Positions 1 through 6,558 of a DNA stretch of 17,646 nucleotides are shown piece by piece. Made by a program: the position numbers and the translations under genes. Under the pieces are notes generated by a model. It saw nothing but the letters and a program-made list of their open reading frames with translations. It had not been told where the DNA came from and searched no databases. The DNA lies in assembly GCA_947462115.1 (NCBI GenBank), contig CANHON010000044.1, positions 1-17,646 of the forward strand, in the 5' to 3' direction. The DNA is from Deltaproteobacteria bacterium (lineage in GTDB: Bacteria; Myxococcota_A; UBA796; UBA2385). Numbering within the stretch: position 1 is the first letter of the stretch; each line of letters opens with the position of its first letter.

Positions 1-155
1 CGGAGGTCCTCCTGGCCGCGCCGGCCGATCTCGACGAGGTGGCCAGGCTCCGGGACGCCTTGGCCCGCGCCGAGGGCCACGTCGGCCGCGCCGCCGAGCT
101 GTTGGGCATGAGCCGCCCCACCTTCTGGCGGCACCGAAAGCGCCTCGGCGTCTGA
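1..155 (+). CDS. C-terminal fragment of a Fis-type HTH regulator (NtrC/sigma-54 activator family), 5' truncated by window edge
   Basis: Only the last 50 residues are present, read in the frame starting at base 3 and ending at the TGA at 153-155. The fragment has the helix-turn-helix pattern of Fis/NtrC C-termini: a helix with ALARAEGHV, then RAAELLGMSRPTFWRHRKRLG. By family knowledge such a tail usually follows an AAA+ sigma-54 activation domain, often with a receiver or FHA domain, but none of that is visible here. The next gene converges on it with only 12 bp between stops. The DNA-binding role is well supported; the regulator type and its targets are inference. Confidence 0.8.
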   Translation, partial: EVLLAAPADLDEVARLRDALARAEGHVGRAAELLGMSRPTFWRHRKRLGV

Positions 156-167
156 GCGGCGGTCGGG

Positions 168-1514
168 CTAGTTGTCCTGCTGGACGGTGGTCTCGTCGTC
201 CGCGCCCGCCGTCGCCTCGGCCTCCTCGGGGCTCATGTAGCCGAGCGACTCCAGGGCCCGCAGCAGCTCCTCGCCCATCGAGCGCGGGGCCGGGGCCAGG
301 CTTCGGTCGCCGTGGCGGAGGTGGAGCGCCGCCCGCTGCATGTGGAGCGCCGCGTCGGTCCGGGGGAAGCGCGGGAGCGGGCGCTCCTCGCCAGGGTCCG
401 CCGCCAGATCGAAGGCCGCAAAGCCGCGCTCGAGGGCCTCTTCGTCCCAGATGCCCTTGATCTGACCGTCGGCGGTGAGGGCGAGCTTGCCCTGGCGCTG
501 GGAAGAGAGGGGCGCGGCGCTGTCGAGCGAGACAGGCCACTGGTGCGCCACCCGAAGGCTCCGGGTGATCAGGTCCGGGATCATCGCGCCGCTGAATTGG
601 GCCGGGAGCGGAACATCGCCGCCGCGGACGATGAAGGGCACCGCGGTCAGCGGCTCGAACACCCACTGCTCGTGCCCCACCAGCGCATGTTCGCCGAGCA
701 GCTCGCCGTGGTCCGAGGTGAACACGACCAAGGTGTCGGCCGCGTGGGGGCCGAGCGCCCACAGCAGCTCGCCGACGATGAGGTCGACGTCCTCAGCGAC
801 GGCGTAGTAGCCGCGCCGGTACAGGTCTTGGGCCTCGGCGTCGCCGGCTTGGGCGTCCTCGATCTGCAGGCCGCGCTGCCGCATGATCTGACGGGGACGC
901 AAGCCCCAGCGCCGGGCCGCGCGCCGGCTCGGGCGGAGCGGGTGGTGCGGGCCGAGCAGGTGGAGGTAGACAAAGTGTCGGTCTCCTCCGTCCGCGCCGA
1001 GGTCGGAGCCCACCGCTGGCCAGCCCTCGACCTCGGCCCGCAGTCGCCCGGCCATCTTGCGGTCGCCCACGTGCTCCCACCGCTCAAAGCCGCGATCCAG
1101 GCCCAAGCCCTGATCCAACATTTGATTGTTGTAGAGGCCCAAGGTGCTGAAGCCGGCGCCGGACAGCACCTCCGCCAGCAAAGGGATCTTCGGCACCTCT
1201 GCGTAGGTCTCGGTCTCTTGGCGCATGAAGCGCGGGAAGGGAAAGTCCCAGCCGTGGGTGCTGACCAGGGCGCCGCTGAACATCGACACGACGCTCGGGA
1301 CCGTCCAGGTGCCGGCCGCCCAGCTGAGCGTGGGGCTGCGTCCCTCCGCGGCCAGCGCGCGAACATTGGGCATGTGCGCGCGCAGCGGCGCGTCGGCCCG
1401 CAGGGTGTCCACCACGATGAAAACGACGTGCCGCGGGACACCCTCCTCGACCGGGGCGACCTCTGGGCCGCTGCAGGACCAAACGAGGGCGCAGCCGGCG
1501 AGCAGGACCCTCAA
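168..1514 (-). CDS. Sulfatase-superfamily hydrolase/transferase with Thr at the FGly position, probably exported
   Basis: This 448-residue alkaline-phosphatase-superfamily enzyme starts at a TTG that overlaps the upstream stop (TTGA). Longer in-frame extension would run antisense-like through the upstream gene. The N-terminus is hydrophobic (MRVLLAGCALVWSC) and looks like a short lipoprotein signal, with Cys8 or Cys14 as possible lipid sites. Motif VVFIVVDTLRAD (D36, D41) is the first metal site. TWTVPSVVS places Thr71 where formylglycine sulfatases have Cys or Ser. SDHGE (D268, H269) and GHEQW (H281) supply the remaining metal and substrate residues. Thr at this site is known in phosphoethanolamine and phosphoglycerol transferases, so a phospho-ester role is possible. 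Substrate is unknown. The gene is translationally linked to the START-like gene. Confidence 0.85.
   Translation of the reverse strand: MRVLLAGCALVWSCSGPEVAPVEEGVPRHVVFIVVDTLRADAPLRAHMPNVRALAAEGRSPTLSWAAGTWTVPSVVSMFSGALVSTHGWDFPFPRFMRQETETYAEVPKIPLLAEVLSGAGFSTLGLYNNQMLDQGLGLDRGFERWEHVGDRKMAGRLRAEVEGWPAVGSDLGADGGDRHFVYLHLLGPHHPLRPSRRAARRWGLRPRQIMRQRGLQIEDAQAGDAEAQDLYRRGYYAVAEDVDLIVGELLWALGPHAADTLVVFTSDHGELLGEHALVGHEQWVFEPLTAVPFIVRGGDVPLPAQFSGAMIPDLITRSLRVAHQWPVSLDSAAPLSSQRQGKLALTADGQIKGIWDEEALERGFAAFDLAADPGEERPLPRFPRTDAALHMQRAALHLRHGDRSLAPAPRSMGEELLRALESLGYMSPEEAEATAGADDETTVQQDN
1511..1514 (-). promoter_or_regulatory. TTGA stop/start overlap coupling START-like and sulfatase-like genes
   Basis: On the minus strand the TGA ending the START-like gene shares three bases with a TTG that opens the sulfatase-like frame. 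A weak GAGG lies about 8 nt upstream of the TTG. The overlap, and the hydrophobic segment that follows at once, decide this start. Termination-reinitiation coupling is the inferred mode of expression. Confidence 0.6.
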
Positions 1515-2119
1515 GGCTTGGCCTCGGCCCGTCGCTTCATGCCGGAGACCATCTCCACCGCGCTGCTGAACGCCACGCGCTTCTTCGCCCAGTCCGGGAG
1601 CGGGCTCGAAGGGTCCGCTTTGGCGCGGTAGACGAGACGGGTGCCGCCTTCGATGGGGTAGGCTTGGTAGCTGCCGGCGGTGCTCTGCAGGTCGTTGGGA
1701 CGGCTGCTGTCGAGGCCGTACACACACCAGCCCTTCGCGATATCAAACTCATAGAGGACATGGAAGCTGAGCACATAGGGCCCCATGCCCGCCTCCCACC
1801 GCGCGCCAATGATGGTGGGCTCCTTTCGGTAGACCTCCAGGGTCTTGAGGGCGGCGATGTCCCGCTTTCGGGCGGGCAGATCGAGGACCGCGGCCATGAC
1901 GGCGGCGGGGCTCGCCTTCACGTCGGCGATGGCGACCGTCTCGCCAGCGCTGCCGCCATAACGAACGACGACCTCCCCGCGGGCCAAGGTCGCGCCCTCT
2001 TCGCCGCGGAGGGCGATGGGCGGCGGCGCGGCGGGCAGCGCGGCGGCGGCGAGGTCCGGCACGAGCAGCGCGAGGCAGAGGAGAAGGGCGGTCAATCCTG
2101 CCACTACGAGACGGTTCAC
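1511..2119 (-). CDS. Exported START/SRPBCC-like domain protein
   Basis: A 202-residue protein starting at GTG (2119), with AGGAG about 6 nt upstream. Residues 1-27 form a classic Sec signal (MNRLVVAGLTALLLCLALLV, then DLAAA) with cleavage likely near residue 26-27. Residues about 55-195 look like a START-type helix-grip domain: VAIADVKASPAAVMAAVLD opens it, followed by beta-rich stretches (GARWEAGMGPYVLSFHVLY, GTRLVYRAKAD) and a C-terminal helix. Families with this fold bind lipids or other hydrophobic ligands; no ligand can be named here. It lies 85 bp downstream of the M50-like gene and overlaps the sulfatase-like gene by 4 bp, so the three are probably one transcript. The fold is a moderately confident call; the function is unknown. 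Confidence 0.78.
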   Translation of the reverse strand: MNRLVVAGLTALLLCLALLVPDLAAAALPAAPPPIALRGEEGATLARGEVVVRYGGSAGETVAIADVKASPAAVMAAVLDLPARKRDIAALKTLEVYRKEPTIIGARWEAGMGPYVLSFHVLYEFDIAKGWCVYGLDSSRPNDLQSTAGSYQAYPIEGGTRLVYRAKADPSSPLPDWAKKRVAFSSAVEMVSGMKRRAEAKP

Positions 2120-2181
2120 GCGGCGCTCCTGGGGGTCGGGCGGTTCGGTGGGGCGAAGGCGAGCAGCCTCGCCGCGCTGCT

Positions 2182-2200
2182 CCCGGCGGCGAACGCCGGG
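2182..2200 (-). terminator. Hairpin just after the M50-like stop (intercistronic stem or attenuator)
   Basis: A perfect 7-bp GC stem: CCCGGCG at 2182-2188 and CGCCGGG at 2194-2200, with a 5-nt loop reading TTCGC on the minus strand. It starts about 4 nt after the TAG of the M50-like gene and has no T-tract. It may stabilise or partly attenuate the message before the START-like gene. Its role is inferred from position and symmetry only. Confidence 0.4.
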
Positions 2201-2204
2201 GTTC

Positions 2205-3026
2205 CTATACGAGCCAGCGGCGGTTGGTCCAGGTGAAGGCGGCGCCGATCGCCACCCAGCTCGCGCCCCAGAGCGGGGCGGGCACCTGGGTCAGCGCGGC
2301 CAGGGCCTCGGCGTCGGTGCGAACATCCGGGGTATTGATGAAAACGTCGTCGAATAGGTCAATCACCGCATAGAACGTGCAGAGCCAGCCCACGAGGCGC
2401 ACCACCCAGTCGGCCAAGCCCTCGGGCGAGCGGGCGGCGAGCCCGAGCATCAACACCGCGACCACGAGCACAATCCCGTAGCCAAGGGGGCTCTGGGCGA
2501 AGAACAACAGGCTGATGAGCACGAGGGTGCAGCCGAGCAGCGCCGCGGCGAGCTGGCCCCCGCCATGAAACTTCAACAGGCGCAACAACAACATGCCGCC
2601 GAGGAGGCTGCCGAGGTAGCCGCCGTTGAGGATCACCGCGGGGTTGCCGCCTTGGGTCAGCGTGAGGCCCGCCCCGTCGGCGCCGACCGCGACGGCGTGG
2701 ACGACCCCGCCGGTGACCCAGGCGGCGCAGGCGTGGCCGAGCTCGTGGAAGAACACGGTCAACACCTTGATCGGCACGGCGACTGGGCTCTGCCACAGCA
2801 GCACCAGCGCGAGCCAGGTGCAGAGCATGAGCCCCGTGCGCCAGCGCGGGCTCAGGTGCCAAGCCGGGGGCTTGTCGGGCGGCGAGACCCGGGCATCGAG
2901 GCGCATGGTGGCCCGCTCTGCGACGGGTGGGCCGAGCGGCGGGCGGCGGCTCGTCGGGCTTCGGGGCGCGGTCGCCGGGGCGGACATGGGGCTGGGCATC
3001 CCGGCTGGGGTGGGCGGCGCCGTCAT
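2205..3026 (-). CDS. M50B-like integral membrane zinc metallopeptidase
   Basis: The 273-residue reading starts at the ATG at 3026, preceded by GGAGG at 5 nt. An in-frame upstream start at 3125 lacks such a site, and an internal Met at residue 41 has a poor one. Residues 1-50 are Pro/Ala-rich and probably cytoplasmic and disordered. Membrane segments are near 64-84, 86-106, 128-150, 158-178, 181-198 and 210-225. HELGH (H94, E95, H98) is the zinc-binding and catalytic motif. NGGYLGS at 134-140 and DLFDDVF near 223-229 (likely Asp ligand) match M50B-like proteins, as does the C-terminal TDAEALAALT...W pattern. Relatives of M50 are intramembrane or membrane-associated proteases, but the substrate here is unknown. 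First gene of the leftward cluster. Confidence 0.85.
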   Translation of the reverse strand: MTAPPTPAGMPSPMSAPATAPRSPTSRRPPLGPPVAERATMRLDARVSPPDKPPAWHLSPRWRTGLMLCTWLALVLLWQSPVAVPIKVLTVFFHELGHACAAWVTGGVVHAVAVGADGAGLTLTQGGNPAVILNGGYLGSLLGGMLLLRLLKFHGGGQLAAALLGCTLVLISLLFFAQSPLGYGIVLVVAVLMLGLAARSPEGLADWVVRLVGWLCTFYAVIDLFDDVFINTPDVRTDAEALAALTQVPAPLWGASWVAIGAAFTWTNRRWLV

Positions 3027-3031
3027 CCTCG

Positions 3032-3036
3032 CCTCC
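3032..3036 (-). promoter_or_regulatory. Ribosome binding site deciding the M50-like start
   Basis: GGAGG on the minus strand, 5 nt before the ATG at 3026. It is the only strong Shine-Dalgarno match among the candidate starts of this gene. Confidence 0.65.
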
Positions 3037-3204
3037 GCGGCGCTTAGCCCGTCGCTGCCCGCCAGAAAAGCGCCGCGCCGGGGCGGTCGCCGGGGGACAG
3101 CGCCGCGACCCTCCGTTAGGCGCACACTTGGCGCGTCAAGAGCCGACCCCCGGGCCGCCGCCCCAGACGCTCGACCGCCCGCGCCTGTCGCCTCGCCCGT
3201 CCCT

Positions 3205-3234
3205 TCGATGCCCCTCCCCTCGACGCCCCTCCCC
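3205..3234 (+). repeat. Two-copy 15-bp C-rich tandem repeat, G-quadruplex-capable on the minus strand
   Basis: Units TCGATGCCCCTCCCC (3205-3219) and TCGACGCCCCTCCCC (3220-3234) differ at one base. They create four CCCC runs (3211, 3216, 3226 and 3231) with loops of 1, 6 and 1 nt, which fits the usual G4/i-motif rule. The repeat lies about 50 bp upstream of the transglycosylase start, next to TACGCT. Confidence 0.6.
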
Positions 3235-3283
3235 TACGCTGCCCGGCGCTCCCCTCGCCGCTCGCGCAGCCGATGGAGCCCCG

Positions 3284-5638
3284 ATGCTCGCCCGCCCCTT
3301 CCGATGGTTGAAGCTCCATTTTCCGACCCGCGCGCCCCGGATTGGGCTCGGCTTGAGCGTGGCGCTCGCCCTTGGGTTGGGGGGGCCTGCGGAGGCCCGG
3401 CGTGGGGGCGATTCGGCCCCCGCGACCCAGGAGATGGCCCTGCTCGGGCCTGCTTTCCTCACCTCGTCGATGCCCTACGAGGGCGCCTTGGCCGCGGCGC
3501 TCCGCAGCCGGGACCACGCCACCGCCGCGCCACTGCTGCTCAACTTCGACCACCGCAAGCTCCGCGGCGCGCAGGTCCGCAGCCACGCCTTTGTGACCGC
3601 CTGGACGTTGATCCGCGCCGGCCGGGTGGCCGAGGCGGTCCGGTTCGCCGAGGAGATCGAGGCGGCCGAGGGCGTCCCGACCGACTACCGCCTGCTCGTG
3701 CTGGCCGAGCTCCGCTTGCAAGAGGGGCGGCCCGACGAGGCGGTGGCCCTGCTCAGCGGCCTCAGCGGCGAGACGCACGCGGCCATCCGGGGACAGCTCC
3801 TCCAGGCCAATGCCCACATGAAGCTCGGCAGCACCAAGGAGGCCATCGCCATCTGGCGCAAGCTGGCCGACCGCGAGGACCCGGCCGAAGGGAATGACGT
3901 CGCGCTGCTCAACCTCGCGCTGCGCTCGGGCATGGGCTCGCCGGAGTCCTACGCGCTGCTCCGGCGGCTGTGGGCGGGCTATCCCCGCAGCAAAGACGGC
4001 CGTGAAGCCGAGAAGTTGCTCGCGGCACACTACCCGGGCCGCGGTCCCACCGATCTCGAGCTCGCCAAGCGCGCCGAGCAGGTGATGAACAGCGGCGACT
4101 TTGGCGGGGCCATCGCCCTGCTGCAGCCGGCCATGCCCCGGTTCACCGCCGCGAGCGAGGCGGCCTGCGTCGCCTGGTACACGGTGGGACGGTCGCAATT
4201 CAAGAAGAACAACGTCTCGGCGGCGGCCGCGGTGTTGGTCCCGGCCGGGCAGCGCTGCGCGTCGGTGGACAAGGATCGCGGCGCGAAGTCCTTGTATTTG
4301 GCCGGGATGTCCCATGAGCGAAAGAAGGAGTGGACGCAGGCCGGCCAAGCCTTCGCGCTCATCCCCACCCTCTACGCCGGTCACAACATGGCCGATGACG
4401 GCTATGCCCGGGGCGGGATCGCCTACCAGCACGCCGGTGAGCCCAAGCGCGCCATCGACATGTGGGCGCGCCAAGTCAAGGAGTACCCCGAGGGCGACCT
4501 GACGGCCGAGGCCTACTGGCGACTCGCGTGGAACGCCTACCTCGCCGAGGACCCCGCCGCGGCGATCCGCTGGGCCGATGAGCTTGTCGAGAACGTCGAT
4601 CCCGTCGGTGATCCCGTTCATTACTTCGCGGGTCGGTACTGGCAGGCGCGCTGGCGGCTCTACCCAAGCTACGCCAACCCCACCCGCCTCCAGTCGGACC
4701 GTCAGGAGAAGGACCGCGGGGTCGATCTGCTCGCCGAGCTCTGCGCCGAGGACCCGACCCAATTCTACGCCCTGCTCGCCTCGGGCCGCCTCCAGGAGCT
4801 GGCGCCCGACCGTCTCGCCGCGATCAAGCGCCCGAGCCCCACCGGCGCCCCGAGCAACTGGACCGTGCGGGCCGAGTTCATCGACCACCCGGCGGTTGCG
4901 GCGGGCGTGCAGCTCATGCGCCTCGGGCTCGTCACGGACGCCCTCATCGAGCTGGAGAGCCAGCCCCGCGCCTCGCTGCTGCCGTCCGAATTCGCGATGA
5001 TCAACGAGATCCGTGGCCTCAAGGAGCCGATCGTGGCCCACGACCTGCTCCACAAGTACCTGCTCGAGCGCCCGGCATCGAGCCTCGGCCCGGATCGCGA
5101 TCGGATCCTTCGGCAGGCCTACCCCAACACCTGGTGGCCCGAGGTCAAGGCCGCCACCCTGCCGTACCAGAAGCGGATGGACCCGCGCGTCTTTCACGCG
5201 CTGGTGCGCGAGGAATCCTCCTTCAACCCCGACGCGGTGTCGTGGGCGGGCGCGCGCGGCCTGAGCCAGCTCATGCCCGCCACCGCCAAGCACGTGGCCT
5301 CGAAGATCGGCGTGTCCTTGGCCAACGGCGGCATCAACGACCCAGTCAAAAACCTGACCATCGGCGGCTACTACCTCGACTACCTGCACGGCTACTTCGC
5401 GGGCAACCCGTTCATGGCTGTGCCCGCCTACAACGCCGGCGAGGGCAACGTCGGGAGCTGGGCCAAGACCTGGGGCAGCCGCCCCACCGACGAGTTCGTG
5501 GAGGCCATCCCGATCCGCGAGACCCGCCACTACGTGAAGCGGGTGCTCGGGACCTACCAGCTCTACCGCGTGGTGTGGGGTGAGGGCGACGTGTTCCCCG
5601 AGCTCAGCGCCTACAACCACACGGCGTGGCGGCGCTGA
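3284..5638 (+). CDS. Large periplasmic lytic murein transglycosylase (TPR superhelix plus SLT domain, Slt70-like)
   Basis: 784 residues from the ATG at 3284, preceded by GGAG at about 7 nt. The longer in-frame extension upstream is proline/arginine-rich noncoding sequence. Residues 1-38 are a Sec signal with a long basic n-region, cleaved near AEA/RR. Residues about 60-600 form TPR/Slt70-like alpha-helical repeats (for example GGIAYQHAGEPKRAIDMW). Residues about 625-770 are the SLT catalytic domain: REESSFNP with catalytic Glu644, GARGLSQLMPATA, NLTIGGYYL, AYNAGEGNV and ETRHYVKRVL. The family cleaves the MurNAc-GlcNAc bond to give 1,6-anhydromuropeptides. Slt70 is about 620 residues, so this one has an enlarged superhelix. 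All key SLT motifs are intact. It converges on the lipoprotein gene with an 18-bp gap. Confidence 0.93.
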   Translation: MLARPFRWLKLHFPTRAPRIGLGLSVALALGLGGPAEARRGGDSAPATQEMALLGPAFLTSSMPYEGALAAALRSRDHATAAPLLLNFDHRKLRGAQVRSHAFVTAWTLIRAGRVAEAVRFAEEIEAAEGVPTDYRLLVLAELRLQEGRPDEAVALLSGLSGETHAAIRGQLLQANAHMKLGSTKEAIAIWRKLADREDPAEGNDVALLNLALRSGMGSPESYALLRRLWAGYPRSKDGREAEKLLAAHYPGRGPTDLELAKRAEQVMNSGDFGGAIALLQPAMPRFTAASEAACVAWYTVGRSQFKKNNVSAAAAVLVPAGQRCASVDKDRGAKSLYLAGMSHERKKEWTQAGQAFALIPTLYAGHNMADDGYARGGIAYQHAGEPKRAIDMWARQVKEYPEGDLTAEAYWRLAWNAYLAEDPAAAIRWADELVENVDPVGDPVHYFAGRYWQARWRLYPSYANPTRLQSDRQEKDRGVDLLAELCAEDPTQFYALLASGRLQELAPDRLAAIKRPSPTGAPSNWTVRAEFIDHPAVAAGVQLMRLGLVTDALIELESQPRASLLPSEFAMINEIRGLKEPIVAHDLLHKYLLERPASSLGPDRDRILRQAYPNTWWPEVKAATLPYQKRMDPRVFHALVREESSFNPDAVSWAGARGLSQLMPATAKHVASKIGVSLANGGINDPVKNLTIGGYYLDYLHGYFAGNPFMAVPAYNAGEGNVGSWAKTWGSRPTDEFVEAIPIRETRHYVKRVLGTYQLYRVVWGEGDVFPELSAYNHTAWRR

Positions 5639-5656
5639 GCAGGGGGCGCGCCCAAC

Positions 5657-6472
5657 TTAAGGGCGACCCGCTTCGCAGAGCGCCTCGGTCTCTTTGTCCC
5701 AGCTGTCGAGGTTGTTGAGCAGCAGGCGCTGAGAGCCCTCCGAGTCGCTGTTGATGCCGGCGCCGAAGTCCGCCTCGCGCCAAATGGCGTAGGCGTGCAG
5801 CACCTCACCCTTTCCGACGGGGTAGTACATCTCGATCTGGTAGTCCTGGCGGAGGCTCGTGCTGTCCTTCTCAAAGACCGCCGGCTCGGGGATGTGCGCC
5901 CGGGCCACCAGCGTGTCGCCAAACGGCGACTGCTCGGCGTCGATCTTGGGGATCCGCCGCAGCGCGCCGATCACCTTCGACTCGTAGGACTTGCCGAGGA
6001 TGGTGGCGGTGTAGTCCACGTCCCAACGCAGCAGGTCCTCGTCGCCGCCCATGTAGGCCGCGCGGTCGGTGGTGAAGCTGCGGTCGTAGGTGTCGTAGGC
6101 GTCGGGGTAGAGCTCGTCTTGGGCTTGGTGCGCCAAGACCCGCTCCAGCTGGGGCAAGGAGCAGCGCAAGCGGCGGAGCATGTAGACGCCGGCGGCCTTG
6201 CTGGGCTCGGGCGCCTCGACCTCTGCGCTGCCGAGGGCCTCGGGGTCGAGGTCGCTGAGGCTGCCGTCCACCAGCTCGTCCAGCGCGTCGACCTCGCCGG
6301 CCTTGTGCAGGTTGCGGAAGCCCTCGGCCAGCTGCTCATCGTCGGCCTGGTCGATGTTCTCGAAGAACCAGGGGAACAGCCGATCGAGGGCCTTGGGTGC
6401 GGGCTCGACCTTCTTGCAGCCGAAGGCGAGGGCGCACAAGGCCAGGGCGGCGCGTGGGCGGGACAGGTTCAT
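5657..6472 (-). CDS. Predicted lipoprotein of unknown function
   Basis: 271 residues from the ATG at 6472 (GGGGAG about 6 nt upstream); an upstream in-frame ATG at 6514 would add 14 residues that spoil the signal. The signal peptide ends in the lipobox LAFGC (Cys19), followed by KK, so lipid anchoring is likely. The mature part is acidic and helical at first (about 25-110, with FFENIDQADDEQLAEGF), then mixed, with aromatic strands such as DYQIEMYYPVGKGEVLHAY near the C-terminus. No known domain was recognised. It is divergent from the M20 peptidase gene across 86 bp that contain a good minus-strand -10, and converges on the transglycosylase gene. A partner of either enzyme is possible but not shown. 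Confidence 0.82.
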   Translation of the reverse strand: MNLSRPRAALALCALAFGCKKVEPAPKALDRLFPWFFENIDQADDEQLAEGFRNLHKAGEVDALDELVDGSLSDLDPEALGSAEVEAPEPSKAAGVYMLRRLRCSLPQLERVLAHQAQDELYPDAYDTYDRSFTTDRAAYMGGDEDLLRWDVDYTATILGKSYESKVIGALRRIPKIDAEQSPFGDTLVARAHIPEPAVFEKDSTSLRQDYQIEMYYPVGKGEVLHAYAIWREADFGAGINSDSEGSQRLLLNNLDSWDKETEALCEAGRP

Positions 6473-6528
6473 GGGTGCTCCCCCTGCGGATCGGCCGCGG
6501 GTGGGTGCGGCCAAGCGACAACGGCCGC

Positions 6529-6534
6529 ACTATA
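6529..6534 (-). promoter_or_regulatory. Candidate -10 (TATAGT) for the lipoprotein gene
   Basis: TATAGT on the minus strand matches the sigma-70 -10 consensus at 5 of 6 positions and would give a leader of about 50 nt before the ATG at 6472. No clear -35 at 17 bp. It overlaps the candidate -10 of the divergent gene. Confidence 0.45.
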
Positions 6535-6536
6535 CG
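6531..6536 (+). promoter_or_regulatory. Weak candidate -10 (TATACG) for the M20 peptidase gene
   Basis: TATACG shares its TATA core with the minus-strand TATAGT, so polymerase could engage either strand but not both at once. It lies 22 nt upstream of the ATG at 6559. The match is 4 of 6 and no -35 was found. Confidence 0.3.
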
Positions 6537-6558
6537 CTGGCGATGGAGGCGCGCCACG

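Larger units (their letters stand above)
3027..3283. other. Divergent intergenic region between the M50-like and lytic transglycosylase genes
   Basis: 257 bp without a credible gene. It must hold the promoters for both directions. It contains a 12-mer (CTCCGTTAGGCG, 3111-3122) that recurs before the 1684-residue gene, a C-rich 15-bp tandem repeat (3205-3234), and TACGCT at 3235-3240, a weak candidate -10 for the rightward gene. No consensus -35 was found. Confidence 0.5.

Noticed and set aside
312..1631. Plus-strand frame of 439 codons opposite the sulfatase-like gene; similar ones at 8132-9556 (+) and 6469-7902 (-)
   Set aside because: All mirror genes with clear catalytic or repeat motifs on the other strand.
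2927..3283. N-terminal extension of the transglycosylase by 119 residues
   Set aside because: The extension overlaps the divergent M50-like gene, is Pro/Arg-rich, and would bury the signal peptide that begins at 3284.
3116..5620. Long open frame antisense to the lytic transglycosylase gene (834 codons)
   Set aside because: Its product is a low-complexity His/Gly/Arg/Val-rich chain with no domain. High GC in the real gene removes stops from the opposite strand, and the sense gene has intact SLT motifs.
5644..5653. GGGCGCGCCC palindrome between convergent genes as a bidirectional terminator
   Set aside because: The stem would be at most 3-4 bp with a tiny loop and no T-tract; such palindromes are frequent at this GC level.
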